Part shown: positions 8,671-16,958 of the stretch, piece after piece
Numbering within the stretch: position 1 is the stretch's first letter
Layout of the letters: every line of letters begins with the position of its first letter
Source: Bacteroidetes bacterium GWF2_33_38
GTDB lineage: Bacteria > Bacteroidota > Bacteroidia > Bacteroidales > GWF2-33-38
Reading direction: 5' to 3'
Assembly (NCBI GenBank): GCA_001769505.1
Contig: MEOF01000058.1
Coordinates: 1 to 61,138, forward strand
DNA: 61,138 bases
Position numbers and translations under genes: made by a program
Notes under the pieces: generated by a model
Seen by the model: the letters and a program-made list of their open reading frames with translations, nothing else
Databases searched by the model: none
Told to the model about the DNA's origin: nothing

Positions 8671-10581
8671 TTATTCTGATATTTGTTGACAAAATTTTTT
8701 AATTATAATGTACGATTCAGGTAATCCGAATTCTCCTGCAATACTGAAATCTTTACAAGCTTCAAGTTTATTATTTAATTGCAATAAAATCAACCCTCGA
8801 TTAAAATAGGCTTCTGTCAAATTCTTATTTATTAAAATAGCTCGACTATATGAGTCTAGAGCATCTTCAAGATATTGTAATTTATATTTTACAAAAGCGA
8901 TATTAAAAAAAGCATATGAAAGAGATGAGTCAAGATGAGTTGCTATTTCAAAGTCATTTATTGCATCTAAATATTTATCGTGTATTTGTTGAACAATATT
9001 CGAACTTGTTGTATTGATTGTGGTAATTTTATCTTCGGTAAATAAGTCTAAAAGCTCAGCTTCAAGAAATGTATTTATTCCGCGTGCAAAATATGCAGAA
9101 GCACATTCCGGATTTTTCGAGATTATATCATTGTAATCTTTTTCAGCATCGTTGTATAATTGCATGTCGGTTTTCTTAATCGCATTGCTAAATTTCGATT
9201 TTTCTGATAAAGCGTATAAACTGTCAGTTAAGAGAAAATCATATTTTTTTTGCGGAGTCATATTGATTATTGCCAAATTGCTTTTATTTAAGCAGTGAGA
9301 GTCTGATGTTTGCTGATAATATTTAACATCATCAGTTTGGTCTATTGCAATCCTAAATAAAGGCATCATTCCAATAGAAACTGTATCTTGATATTTTATA
9401 TCAACACTATGAAAATTCGCGTCCAATTTTAGAAATCTAGATAGTATTGTTGAGTCTTGTACTTGCTGTAAACTATCTCTAGTGATATCAATATTACTGA
9501 ACATATTATAAAGAATATTGTCATTTTTTGCTCCATGATAATCATTTAACTTAATTTTTACAATTGATCTATTGTAATATGCTTCAGTAAAATATGGAAA
9601 TAATCGTATGGCTTGATTGTAGTCTGATAAAGCTCCTTTAAAATCATTTTTTATTTGTTTTATTCTCGCTCTATTATATAGAGCTTGTATATTTTCTGGG
9701 TTTAATAATAATACTTTATCAAAGCTATTCAAAGCATTATGATAATCTTTTTTATTAGCTTCTATTACTCCTTTATTGAAATAAACGATAGAATTAATTG
9801 GCTCATATTTTAATATTGTGTTATAATCTTTAATTGCACTGTCAGGCATATTCAATTTTATCCATATTTCTGCTCTATTGTAGTATGCAAATAAACTTCC
9901 TTCATTAATTTCTAGAGCTTTGTTAAAATCCAAAATTGATTCGGTATATTTTCCCATTAATGCTAATGTTATTCCTTTTCTTACGAATATATTTTCATTT
10001 TGTGGGTTGATTTCAATTGCTTTCTTGAAATTTAAAAGTGCATTCTCAAAGTTTTTACCTTCGTTTTCAGCAATTCCTATACAGAGATAAGCGTTTTCGT
10101 TTAAACAATTAAAATTGATGGCTTTATTACAATCTTCAATTGCGTCTTTGTAATCATGTTTATCGAGTTTAAAGTATGCTCTTTCAATGTATAGTTGAGC
10201 ATTCTTTGATTGTTTTTCTATAACATGGTTTAAATCTATTATTGCGTCATTAAAATCACCAAGGTTATATTTTACAAAAGCTAAATAGTGGTAGGTTTCT
10301 TCGAGTAAATTTGGAAAATTGTTTAATACGTTATTTAAATCTTGTTTAGCTCCTAAATAGTCATTTAGGTAATATTTGCTTATTCCTCGATAAAAATACG
10401 CTTCATAATTTACAGAGTTAAAGTTGATACAAACATTCAGTTTATTTATTGCATCAATGTATTTCTTATTTGATATATCAAGCTTTGCATTAAAAAGCAT
10501 TGTGTTTAAGTTATATTGTGAATAACAGGGAATTGCAAGAACAAAAATATAGATGACAATAATTGCTAGTTTATTTAACAT
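8671..10581 (-). CDS. Exported tetratricopeptide-repeat protein
   Basis: About 636 residues from the ATG at 10581, where a normal signal peptide begins (MLNKLAIIVIYIFVLAIPCYS). An in-frame ATG at 10614 would add 11 residues. At least a dozen TPR units follow, in two blocks (about 25-360 and 470-636), separated by a non-repeat linker. Typical units read A.yNRg.i...l..y..Ai.D. TPRs make protein-protein scaffolds, and the signal peptide puts it in the periplasm or at the outer membrane. It is the last gene of a minus-strand run that includes T9SS cargo, so a chaperone or scaffold role there is possible but inferred. Confidence 0.8.
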   Translation of the reverse strand: MLNKLAIIVIYIFVLAIPCYSQYNLNTMLFNAKLDISNKKYIDAINKLNVCINFNSVNYEAYFYRGISKYYLNDYLGAKQDLNNVLNNFPNLLEETYHYLAFVKYNLGDFNDAIIDLNHVIEKQSKNAQLYIERAYFKLDKHDYKDAIEDCNKAINFNCLNENAYLCIGIAENEGKNFENALLNFKKAIEINPQNENIFVRKGITLALMGKYTESILDFNKALEINEGSLFAYYNRAEIWIKLNMPDSAIKDYNTILKYEPINSIVYFNKGVIEANKKDYHNALNSFDKVLLLNPENIQALYNRARIKQIKNDFKGALSDYNQAIRLFPYFTEAYYNRSIVKIKLNDYHGAKNDNILYNMFSNIDITRDSLQQVQDSTILSRFLKLDANFHSVDIKYQDTVSIGMMPLFRIAIDQTDDVKYYQQTSDSHCLNKSNLAIINMTPQKKYDFLLTDSLYALSEKSKFSNAIKKTDMQLYNDAEKDYNDIISKNPECASAYFARGINTFLEAELLDLFTEDKITTINTTSSNIVQQIHDKYLDAINDFEIATHLDSSLSYAFFNIAFVKYKLQYLEDALDSYSRAILINKNLTEAYFNRGLILLQLNNKLEACKDFSIAGEFGLPESYIIIKKFCQQISE

Positions 10582-10654
10582 GTTAGGGTATGTAAATCTA
10601 AAAATAGAACGCATTTATTATATTGTATGACTATAAAAAACGATGAGTTGTAGT

Positions 10655-11707
10655 TTATATTTCACTGCTCAACATAAAATTTTCGAATTCCTGTTTGTCC
10701 ATAATTATATCCCACGAATATTTGAGATGTATTTTATTCTCAAATGTTTTTTTTTTTTCATTGGATATGTGCATTCCGAGCAATAGCTGAAGAAACAATT
10801 CGGGAATATTATTGCCTGCTTTTGCTGCAAAATAAACCCAATCGGGAAAATGTGGTTTTGCCCCAACCAGAAAACATTCGTTCGATTTTTTTATTTCAAA
10901 TTCAAATTCAATAGCTCCAAACCATTTAGTCTTATTTATAAATGAACGTATTAAATTTTCGATTTTTGGTATATTTTCACTGGACGAAATCCATGCTGTA
11001 TCTGTGCTTGAATTTTGTATTTTTTTTACTGAAATTATTTCCCTTGTATTTCCAGTTCCATCGCCAAGAGCAAGAAATTTATAATTTGCAACTTTACACG
11101 TTTCCTGTATGAAAACGGGAAATTCTTTTTTAATTAATAGCTTATTGTATTGCCTCTCTAGCTGTTCTTTACTCTCTTCAATAGATAATTCGCCAAACAG
11201 ATTTGAAACATAAATAGGATAGTTATAATTGTAATTATCGTTATGAATATCGTTTTTTGTACGTATTAATTTTTTGGAGGGAATATTGATGTTTTGAATT
11301 TTCTCAGATGATAGGAAAAAGTCGTTAACAAAACTGTTATACTGAATAATTGATGGTATTAACATACGAATACCTCGTTTTTTGAATTGTGGTTTTAGTT
11401 TAATATAATCGATAAAATTTTTATCGTAACAAGGTATAATATAATCAATTATTTCTTCGGAAACAATGTGATCAAGCCTACTTAAAAAAACGAGTTTGTT
11501 TTTCTTAGGGCTAGGAATGCAATAGCATTTATCAATCAAATTGTGATTTAAAATCCCCGATTCGTATGCATCATAAGTAAATACAATTATTCGTATTTCT
11601 AAGCACTTAATTTCACGTAATGTTCGAATAATTGCAAATAAGTGAGCATATGAATTTGATGATTTTTGACCAATGATTGCAATGTGTATTTGTTTGCTAT
11701 TCGACAT
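10655..11707 (-). CDS. ATP-grasp-fold protein, possibly inactive
   Basis: 350 residues without signal peptide. The layout resembles carbamoyl-phosphate-synthase-like ATP-grasp enzymes: an N-terminal Rossmann-like half (HIAIIGQKSSNSY, about 7-110), then an ATP-grasp half with FIQETCKV (hinge-like, about 206-213), a Gly-rich segment (LGDGTGNTREI) and a C-terminal WFGAIEFEFEI strand. In active enzymes the next strand ends in an EINPR-type metal-binding motif; here it reads LVGAKPHFPDW, lacking that acidic/Asn pair. It could therefore be a degenerate or regulatory member. No substrate can be named. It lies between an exported TPR protein and a DUF2490 barrel. Confidence 0.55.
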   Translation of the reverse strand: MSNSKQIHIAIIGQKSSNSYAHLFAIIRTLREIKCLEIRIIVFTYDAYESGILNHNLIDKCYCIPSPKKNKLVFLSRLDHIVSEEIIDYIIPCYDKNFIDYIKLKPQFKKRGIRMLIPSIIQYNSFVNDFFLSSEKIQNINIPSKKLIRTKNDIHNDNYNYNYPIYVSNLFGELSIEESKEQLERQYNKLLIKKEFPVFIQETCKVANYKFLALGDGTGNTREIISVKKIQNSSTDTAWISSSENIPKIENLIRSFINKTKWFGAIEFEFEIKKSNECFLVGAKPHFPDWVYFAAKAGNNIPELFLQLLLGMHISNEKKKTFENKIHLKYSWDIIMDKQEFENFMLSSEI

Positions 11708-11835
11708 CTTTTTTAGAATAATACGTCAGGTTAACACAAAAATATCTTTTTTGAAAAAAATATAGACTATTTGAGAGATTTTCCCTACGGATATTGGAAT
11801 TTCAGTTTCGAGATTTTTTTTCTGTGATTGAATTT

Positions 11836-12507
11836 TTAAAAAGTAAAATGATAACCGACTCCAAATACAAAATCTGAACTTGGTTTTTTGACATTATATT
11901 CTGTTTGATATAGATAAAATAATTCGATTCCGTGCATTCGGTTTATGGCGTATTCAAATCCTGCACTATATCTAATTTTATCGATAAACAATGGCTCTGA
12001 ATTGCTCAGTCTGATGTATGATTCTGCATATATCCACGGAGAAATTTTTTTATCAAGGTCAAGTTTGAATGTTAATTTTTCACGGATGTAATTTTGGGGA
12101 ATCAGTCCTTCAGAAGATGAGTACATATCGGTAAATTGTGATTGTAATCGGGTTCTGAGACGAATTATTATTGGTTTGATTTTTTTACGAAAGGTAAAAT
12201 CTGCATAAAAGCGATTTCTGTTATCATATGAATCGTCAAGATGTCGTTTGTTTTTATATCTATAACAGGTTGTTATGGAGATGTATTTATTTATTTTGTA
12301 ATCGACTCCTATTTCGCTTGATATACTACCTAATTCGGTAATATTTTCGTTTAATCTAAATTCTTCTGAAAAAACAATTGAAAAATCGGGTGTTATTTTT
12401 TTCTCAATAAATAAATTTGTCCAAAGCCCTGCATCGTTCACTTGTGAGTACGAAGATACTATTGAAAGAAGTAAAACGAGGGTTATATAAAATCGTTTTT
12501 TTGACAT
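11836..12507 (-). CDS. DUF2490 outer-membrane barrel protein
   Basis: 223 residues with a signal peptide ending near SSYSQ. DUF2490 features are clear: GLWTNLFIEKKI near residue 27, FSEEFRLNEN near 47, and alternating beta strands (RYKNKRHLDDSYDNRNRF) ending in an aromatic residue (GVGYHFTF), typical of an outer-membrane barrel. Function of the family is unknown. It sits 22 bases after the upstream gene of the same run. Confidence 0.8.
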   Translation of the reverse strand: MSKKRFYITLVLLLSIVSSYSQVNDAGLWTNLFIEKKITPDFSIVFSEEFRLNENITELGSISSEIGVDYKINKYISITTCYRYKNKRHLDDSYDNRNRFYADFTFRKKIKPIIIRLRTRLQSQFTDMYSSSEGLIPQNYIREKLTFKLDLDKKISPWIYAESYIRLSNSEPLFIDKIRYSAGFEYAINRMHGIELFYLYQTEYNVKKPSSDFVFGVGYHFTF

Positions 12508-12529
12508 TTTTCAACAAACCTCAATAGAT

Positions 12530-13015
12530 TCAATTATAATATTCGTAAGACCATTTTTTTTCCGATTTTAAACTTTCTGATTTATTGTAAATTTTTTTGT
12601 TTGTTTTTAACCCTTTTACATCGTAATTGAATGTTGTTTTTTTGATAAAAACATCATCTTTGGATTCTGTTTCTTCAATCCTGTCGTTATTGGCATTGTA
12701 TTTAAAGGTTCGTTTAATGATTGCATTATCTTTTGAGTTAAAGTATGTTTCTTCAATTCTATTTTCATAAGCATCGTACTTAGCCGTTGTTTTATTTTTT
12801 ATGCTTCCGTCTTTACTGTATTCAATTTCTAAAACTGTGTTTCCTTGTTTGTCAAACTCAATATATGATTCTTTAAACCTATTTTCGCCCTCGTCGCTAT
12901 GGTTAATTTGTACAACTGTTGCACTTTTAACTTTATTTTTTTTTGCATCTTTTTTACTTTGTCCATGAACAAGAAAAGGAAATGCGAATAATGTTAATAA
13001 TATGATTGTTCTCAT
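12530..13015 (-). CDS. Small exported repeat protein, YD-like strands
   Basis: 161 residues; signal peptide (AFPFLVHGQ), a Lys-rich linker, then about five short repeats of the form Y[DN]....NR.EE..., such as KYDAYENRIEETYF and KYNANNDRIEET. These resemble YD/RHS-type or MORN-like beta repeats, but the protein is far shorter than RHS proteins. I do not recognise the family. Three bases separate its start from the stop of the upstream lipoprotein gene, so the two are likely cotranscribed. Confidence 0.6.
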   Translation of the reverse strand: MRTIILLTLFAFPFLVHGQSKKDAKKNKVKSATVVQINHSDEGENRFKESYIEFDKQGNTVLEIEYSKDGSIKNKTTAKYDAYENRIEETYFNSKDNAIIKRTFKYNANNDRIEETESKDDVFIKKTTFNYDVKGLKTNKKIYNKSESLKSEKKWSYEYYN

Positions 13016-13018
13016 GTG

Positions 13019-13426
13019 TTATTTATAAATTGTAAACATTGGAACTTCTACTTCTTGCTTCAGTTTTGTAATTTCAATCTCTTCTACTATAGCTATTTCC
13101 CCAGAAATATTTTGTAGAGTAGAATCTTTTGAATAAGTGTAAATTGTATATTTTCCTTTACGAAGGTACTTAAATACATAATTTCCATTATAATCTGTTT
13201 TAATGTGGTCGCTGTACCCGTAATCATCGCCGTAAATAATATATACGTCTTCATCGGCAGCTACGTATTCTCCGTTTAGCACAGTAAACGTATTATCATA
13301 GTCTTTAACCCAAACAGAACCATAAATACTTGAATTTCCTCCCTCACCAGCTTCTTTTGTACAAGATTCAAGAGTTAATGTTATAATTATAAAGGAAATA
13401 AATAAAAATGAGTTTATTTTTTTCAT
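13019..13426 (-). CDS. Small lipoprotein with carboxypeptidase-regulatory-like domain
   Basis: 135 residues. Lipoprotein signal peptide with lipobox LESC (Cys near residue 22), then a single beta-sandwich: SIYGSVWVKDYD...GDDYGYSDHIKTDYNGNYVFKYLRKGKYTIYTYS. This is the pattern of carboxypeptidase regulatory-like or prealbumin-like domains (x-G-x-V...TD.nGnY.F..L..G.Y). Probably anchored in the outer membrane. Seven bases separate it from the CotH gene. Confidence 0.7.
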   Translation of the reverse strand: MKKINSFLFISFIIITLTLESCTKEAGEGGNSSIYGSVWVKDYDNTFTVLNGEYVAADEDVYIIYGDDYGYSDHIKTDYNGNYVFKYLRKGKYTIYTYSKDSTLQNISGEIAIVEEIEITKLKQEVEVPMFTIYK

Positions 13427-13432
13427 AATTGC

Positions 13433-15706
13433 TTAGTATATTATAATCGGTTTTGTTATTACTTCTTTGCTGCTTATTACTCTTAAATAATAAATTCCTT
13501 TACCTAAATAAGATACATCAAAGGTTTTTCCAAAAGTAGATATTTGATTTTGATTTGAATTTATTTCTTCGACCAAAATTTTTTGACCATTCGATTTAAA
13601 AATTTCAATTCTAATATCGGCTTCCAAATTATCAATTTCTAAATGAATTGTTTCGGATGTAGGATTTGGATAAATTGAGAAATCGACACGAGGATTTATT
13701 CCTACATAATTCCAACTAGAAAAGGAGGGGGGCATATAATCGAAAGTACCTATGCCATTGGGATATCTCCCAAACGTTTTTTCTTCAATAGATGAACTGT
13801 AGTGAATAGAATCAATAATCTCCGATTCGTTGTATGCTAATACTATATCGCCTTCACTTTTCGATAATTCAAAATTCAAATTAAGTTCTCCATTGTTTTC
13901 CCAAAGGATTAAAAAATCTCGTTTCCGAATTACTGTATCAGGAAATGCCCATTTTGCAATATTTTGGGTATCATCAGATATATACATCCCTTTAAGCCTA
14001 ATGTTTTCGTTAGTGTTATTAAATAGTTCAACCCAACCTTCGTTTTTTTCGCTATTGTTAAATACATTAACATTGTCTTCTGTGGTGAATTCATTGATTA
14101 CAATATCTCCTTCATAAACAGCTTGTTGAATAGTGTAAAATTCATATTCGGCACGTTCTGGTGAGTATATTCCGGCACTATCGTTTTGAGCATAAATGTA
14201 ATATTGTATTGTGTGTCCTTCAGAAATAATATTTACACCATAAATGCTGTCGTTCGCTACTTCGTCGTTACAAATTCCATTATCGTACATATTTTTTTTA
14301 AAGAAAATGCCCTTGCTGTCAAACCGATATGCCAGCACAACATTAGTGGCTGATGAAATTTTTACTGTAATCCAAATAGCTTCGCCATTGTGTGGAATTT
14401 CGGGTTGATGTTGTATTTCTGATATTTCGGGAGCACCATTATATCCTTGATAATTTTTTAGATAAACCATGCGAGCTTCTACAATATTTTTCAATCCAGG
14501 GTACATATCTACCGTGCCTGAACTATAAACGGTATTATTTATATTAGAGATAAAATCGCTATATGTGTAAAATTTGTTGGAGTCATTCTCAACATGTTGG
14601 TCGATTAAATTTTGATAGGTTTGTGCTTTTTCAAAAAAGAAATTATTTGAAAAATTTTCTTCAACTATTGTTCTAATATGTGCAAAATACATTTTGCAAT
14701 AAGTTGGGTTCTTAAGTAAATTTGTCAGTAAAGGACGTGGCGAAATTGAAAAACTAAGATGTTGTAGCGGATCAAGTTCTATAATTTCATTAATGTTTAA
14801 GCCTAAAAAATGAGTTGAACCGTCAGATTCTCTAAAACTTCCGAAAGTCATGTTTAAATCCCACAATATTGGATTAAAACGATTGTTGTCATCCATATAC
14901 ATATAATAATTTTGAGCATATCCGATATAGCTGTCTAAATTCATTAATGTGTAATTGAATGCGTGCATCCAAAGAGTACGGTCTATATTTAAAATTTTAT
15001 CTAGATTTTGAGTATCTTCGTTTAAGGTATAAATTAATTTCAATACATCACTCCATCCAGTATCCGACTCTAGATTATAGTAGGGGATATATCCTGTAGT
15101 ATCGGTTCCGTGCGTGTACGCAAGATTTGAATTTTGCCCGAAAGGATATTGCAGTACATTGGGATTTCCTTTGAAAAAGGAGTGATTTTTTGAATCGTAA
15201 TGCCTTTTCGCAAAATTTTTATCAACTGCTTCTACGCAAGTGTACAATCCGATTAATGTATCGTTTATGTACAAATTTGCAAAATTTGCTTCAGATGATG
15301 GCATGTATTTTCGGGCAATTTCATACGAAACAATTTCGCGTACAAACGATGGATCATGAATAACATTGCTGAGTTTAATTTTTGTAAAACCCTTATAATT
15401 TTGATTTTCTATAAAACAGTCTAAGTCAATATTTAATGGATTTTTTATATAATTCACGTTACAAGAGCTAAATCCTTTATAGCGAATGCCTGCGTTATGA
15501 AAATATTTGCCATTAATCGATACATTTGCAGGTAAACGTCCTTCGGCTTTTGAGTAAGTAAAAAGACTATCTAATATTTCATCCCAGTTTTTTTCTTCAA
15601 AATAAATTTTTATTTCGCTGATAGTGTTTGGATTATAAAAATTTCGTTGAGCATTTATCGAGATGTTGGCTATTATCAAAAAAAATAGGATTCCTAAATT
15701 TTTCAC
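13433..15706 (-). CDS. T9SS-exported CotH kinase family protein
   Basis: 757 residues: signal peptide (to about 19); CotH kinase domain (about 20-410) with SEIKIYFEEKNWDEIL, GIRYKGFSS, LYTCVEAVDKNFAKRH and the metal-site-like LWDLNMTFGSF; a beta-rich segment (about 430-520); a lamin-tail domain (about 530-640; GDIVINEFTTED...GWVELFN); and a type A T9SS sorting domain (last 80 residues; YPNPTSETIHLEI). CotH proteins are atypical secreted protein kinases first known from spore coats; in Bacteroidota the target is unknown. The sorting domain implies outer-surface display or release. Confidence 0.88.
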   Translation of the reverse strand: MKNLGILFFLIIANISINAQRNFYNPNTISEIKIYFEEKNWDEILDSLFTYSKAEGRLPANVSINGKYFHNAGIRYKGFSSCNVNYIKNPLNIDLDCFIENQNYKGFTKIKLSNVIHDPSFVREIVSYEIARKYMPSSEANFANLYINDTLIGLYTCVEAVDKNFAKRHYDSKNHSFFKGNPNVLQYPFGQNSNLAYTHGTDTTGYIPYYNLESDTGWSDVLKLIYTLNEDTQNLDKILNIDRTLWMHAFNYTLMNLDSYIGYAQNYYMYMDDNNRFNPILWDLNMTFGSFRESDGSTHFLGLNINEIIELDPLQHLSFSISPRPLLTNLLKNPTYCKMYFAHIRTIVEENFSNNFFFEKAQTYQNLIDQHVENDSNKFYTYSDFISNINNTVYSSGTVDMYPGLKNIVEARMVYLKNYQGYNGAPEISEIQHQPEIPHNGEAIWITVKISSATNVVLAYRFDSKGIFFKKNMYDNGICNDEVANDSIYGVNIISEGHTIQYYIYAQNDSAGIYSPERAEYEFYTIQQAVYEGDIVINEFTTEDNVNVFNNSEKNEGWVELFNNTNENIRLKGMYISDDTQNIAKWAFPDTVIRKRDFLILWENNGELNLNFELSKSEGDIVLAYNESEIIDSIHYSSSIEEKTFGRYPNGIGTFDYMPPSFSSWNYVGINPRVDFSIYPNPTSETIHLEIDNLEADIRIEIFKSNGQKILVEEINSNQNQISTFGKTFDVSYLGKGIYYLRVISSKEVITKPIIIY

Positions 15707-15741
15707 TTAAAATTCATTTTTCGTTTTAAGATAAGTGTGGA

Positions 15742-16950
15742 TTATTGAATAATCAGTTTGTTGTTTGAAATGACTTCATTATTTATAATTTGGACAACAT
15801 AAGTTCCTGAAACAATGTTTGATACGTCGATTTGTTTTTCGCTATTGAGTTCACTTGCATAAATAATTTGTCCGGTGATATCAATTATTTTTACTGTAAT
15901 AGGCTTATAATGTGAAATATATAATAAATCTTTTGTCGGATTTGGATATATGCTGATTTCTGATTTTTTTGAATTCTTTTCTATCCCTGTTTGTGCCGCT
16001 AACATCGAAATTCCGTTTCCGGTTGCAATCCATAAATTTTCATTTCTGTCCACAGCTATTCGTTTTACTATTTTGTTTACCAAACCATCTGTTTCGGTAT
16101 AAGTTGTCCAATTTATTCCGTTAAATACACAGATTCCGCCTTCACCTAAATAATCGGCAAAAACACTTACAAAAATATTTCCGCTTGTATCAACTGCAAT
16201 ATCTTGAATGATATTATTGTACAATCCATTAGTGTCAGCATAATTTTTTGTCCAAATATTCGATTCGTCGAAAATTGAAATTCCGTAATAAGTACCAATC
16301 CATTTATGATTACTTTTATCAATGGCAATGGCAGAAACATTATCGTCTAACAATCCATCTCCAGCATTAAATGTGGTAAATGTTGCATTATCATATTTAC
16401 AGAAGCCTCCCATCCATGTCCCGAACCATTTATTTCCAAGTTTGTCGATTTCTATGTAATTAACTAAATCGCTGGCAAGCCCTTCACTTGATGTAAAATT
16501 TGTCCAAATGGTATCGACTAATCTCGAAACACCGCTAAAAGTTGCAAACCAAATACTTCCATCATTGTCTCCAGTAATATATTTTACATCGTTATCAATC
16601 AAACCATCAGATATAGTGTATGAATACCAAGTATTTCCATCAAATTTGTTAACTCCTTCGCTTGAAGCTACCCAAATATTATTATTTATATCAACTGCTA
16701 TGCAATTGATATAATCAGAGAGTAATCCATCGGTCATTGTATATACTGTCCAAGAAGAATCGCTAAGTTTAGCAACACCTGCTGCTGTTCCGAACCACTT
16801 GTTATTGGCAGTATCGATGGCAATCCCTCCACAAATTGTATTGCTGGGCAATCCTTCGATTGTTGTGTAATTTGTAAATAATTGTGCAAACAAATGCTGG
16901 TTAAATAATCCCACCACAATTATTGACCATAAGAATAGTCGTTTTTTCAT
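15742..16950 (-). CDS. T9SS-exported two-component-regulator-type beta-propeller
   Basis: 402 residues: signal peptide to about 22, then seven repeats of the pattern GL.s..v..Iaid..nn.WigT..GvskfD, about 42 residues each (such as TEGLPSNTICGGIAID and SDGLIDNDVKYITGD), then a C-terminal T9SS domain (ISIYPNPTKDLLYISH). The repeats are those of the periplasmic propeller of hybrid two-component systems, but there is no membrane segment or kinase, so this is a free-standing extracellular propeller. It lies 8 bases from the arylsulfotransferase-like gene and 35 from the CotH gene. Confidence 0.85.
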   Translation of the reverse strand: MKKRLFLWSIIVVGLFNQHLFAQLFTNYTTIEGLPSNTICGGIAIDTANNKWFGTAAGVAKLSDSSWTVYTMTDGLLSDYINCIAVDINNNIWVASSEGVNKFDGNTWYSYTISDGLIDNDVKYITGDNDGSIWFATFSGVSRLVDTIWTNFTSSEGLASDLVNYIEIDKLGNKWFGTWMGGFCKYDNATFTTFNAGDGLLDDNVSAIAIDKSNHKWIGTYYGISIFDESNIWTKNYADTNGLYNNIIQDIAVDTSGNIFVSVFADYLGEGGICVFNGINWTTYTETDGLVNKIVKRIAVDRNENLWIATGNGISMLAAQTGIEKNSKKSEISIYPNPTKDLLYISHYKPITVKIIDITGQIIYASELNSEKQIDVSNIVSGTYVVQIINNEVISNNKLIIQ

Positions 16951-16958
16951 ATTTTTAC

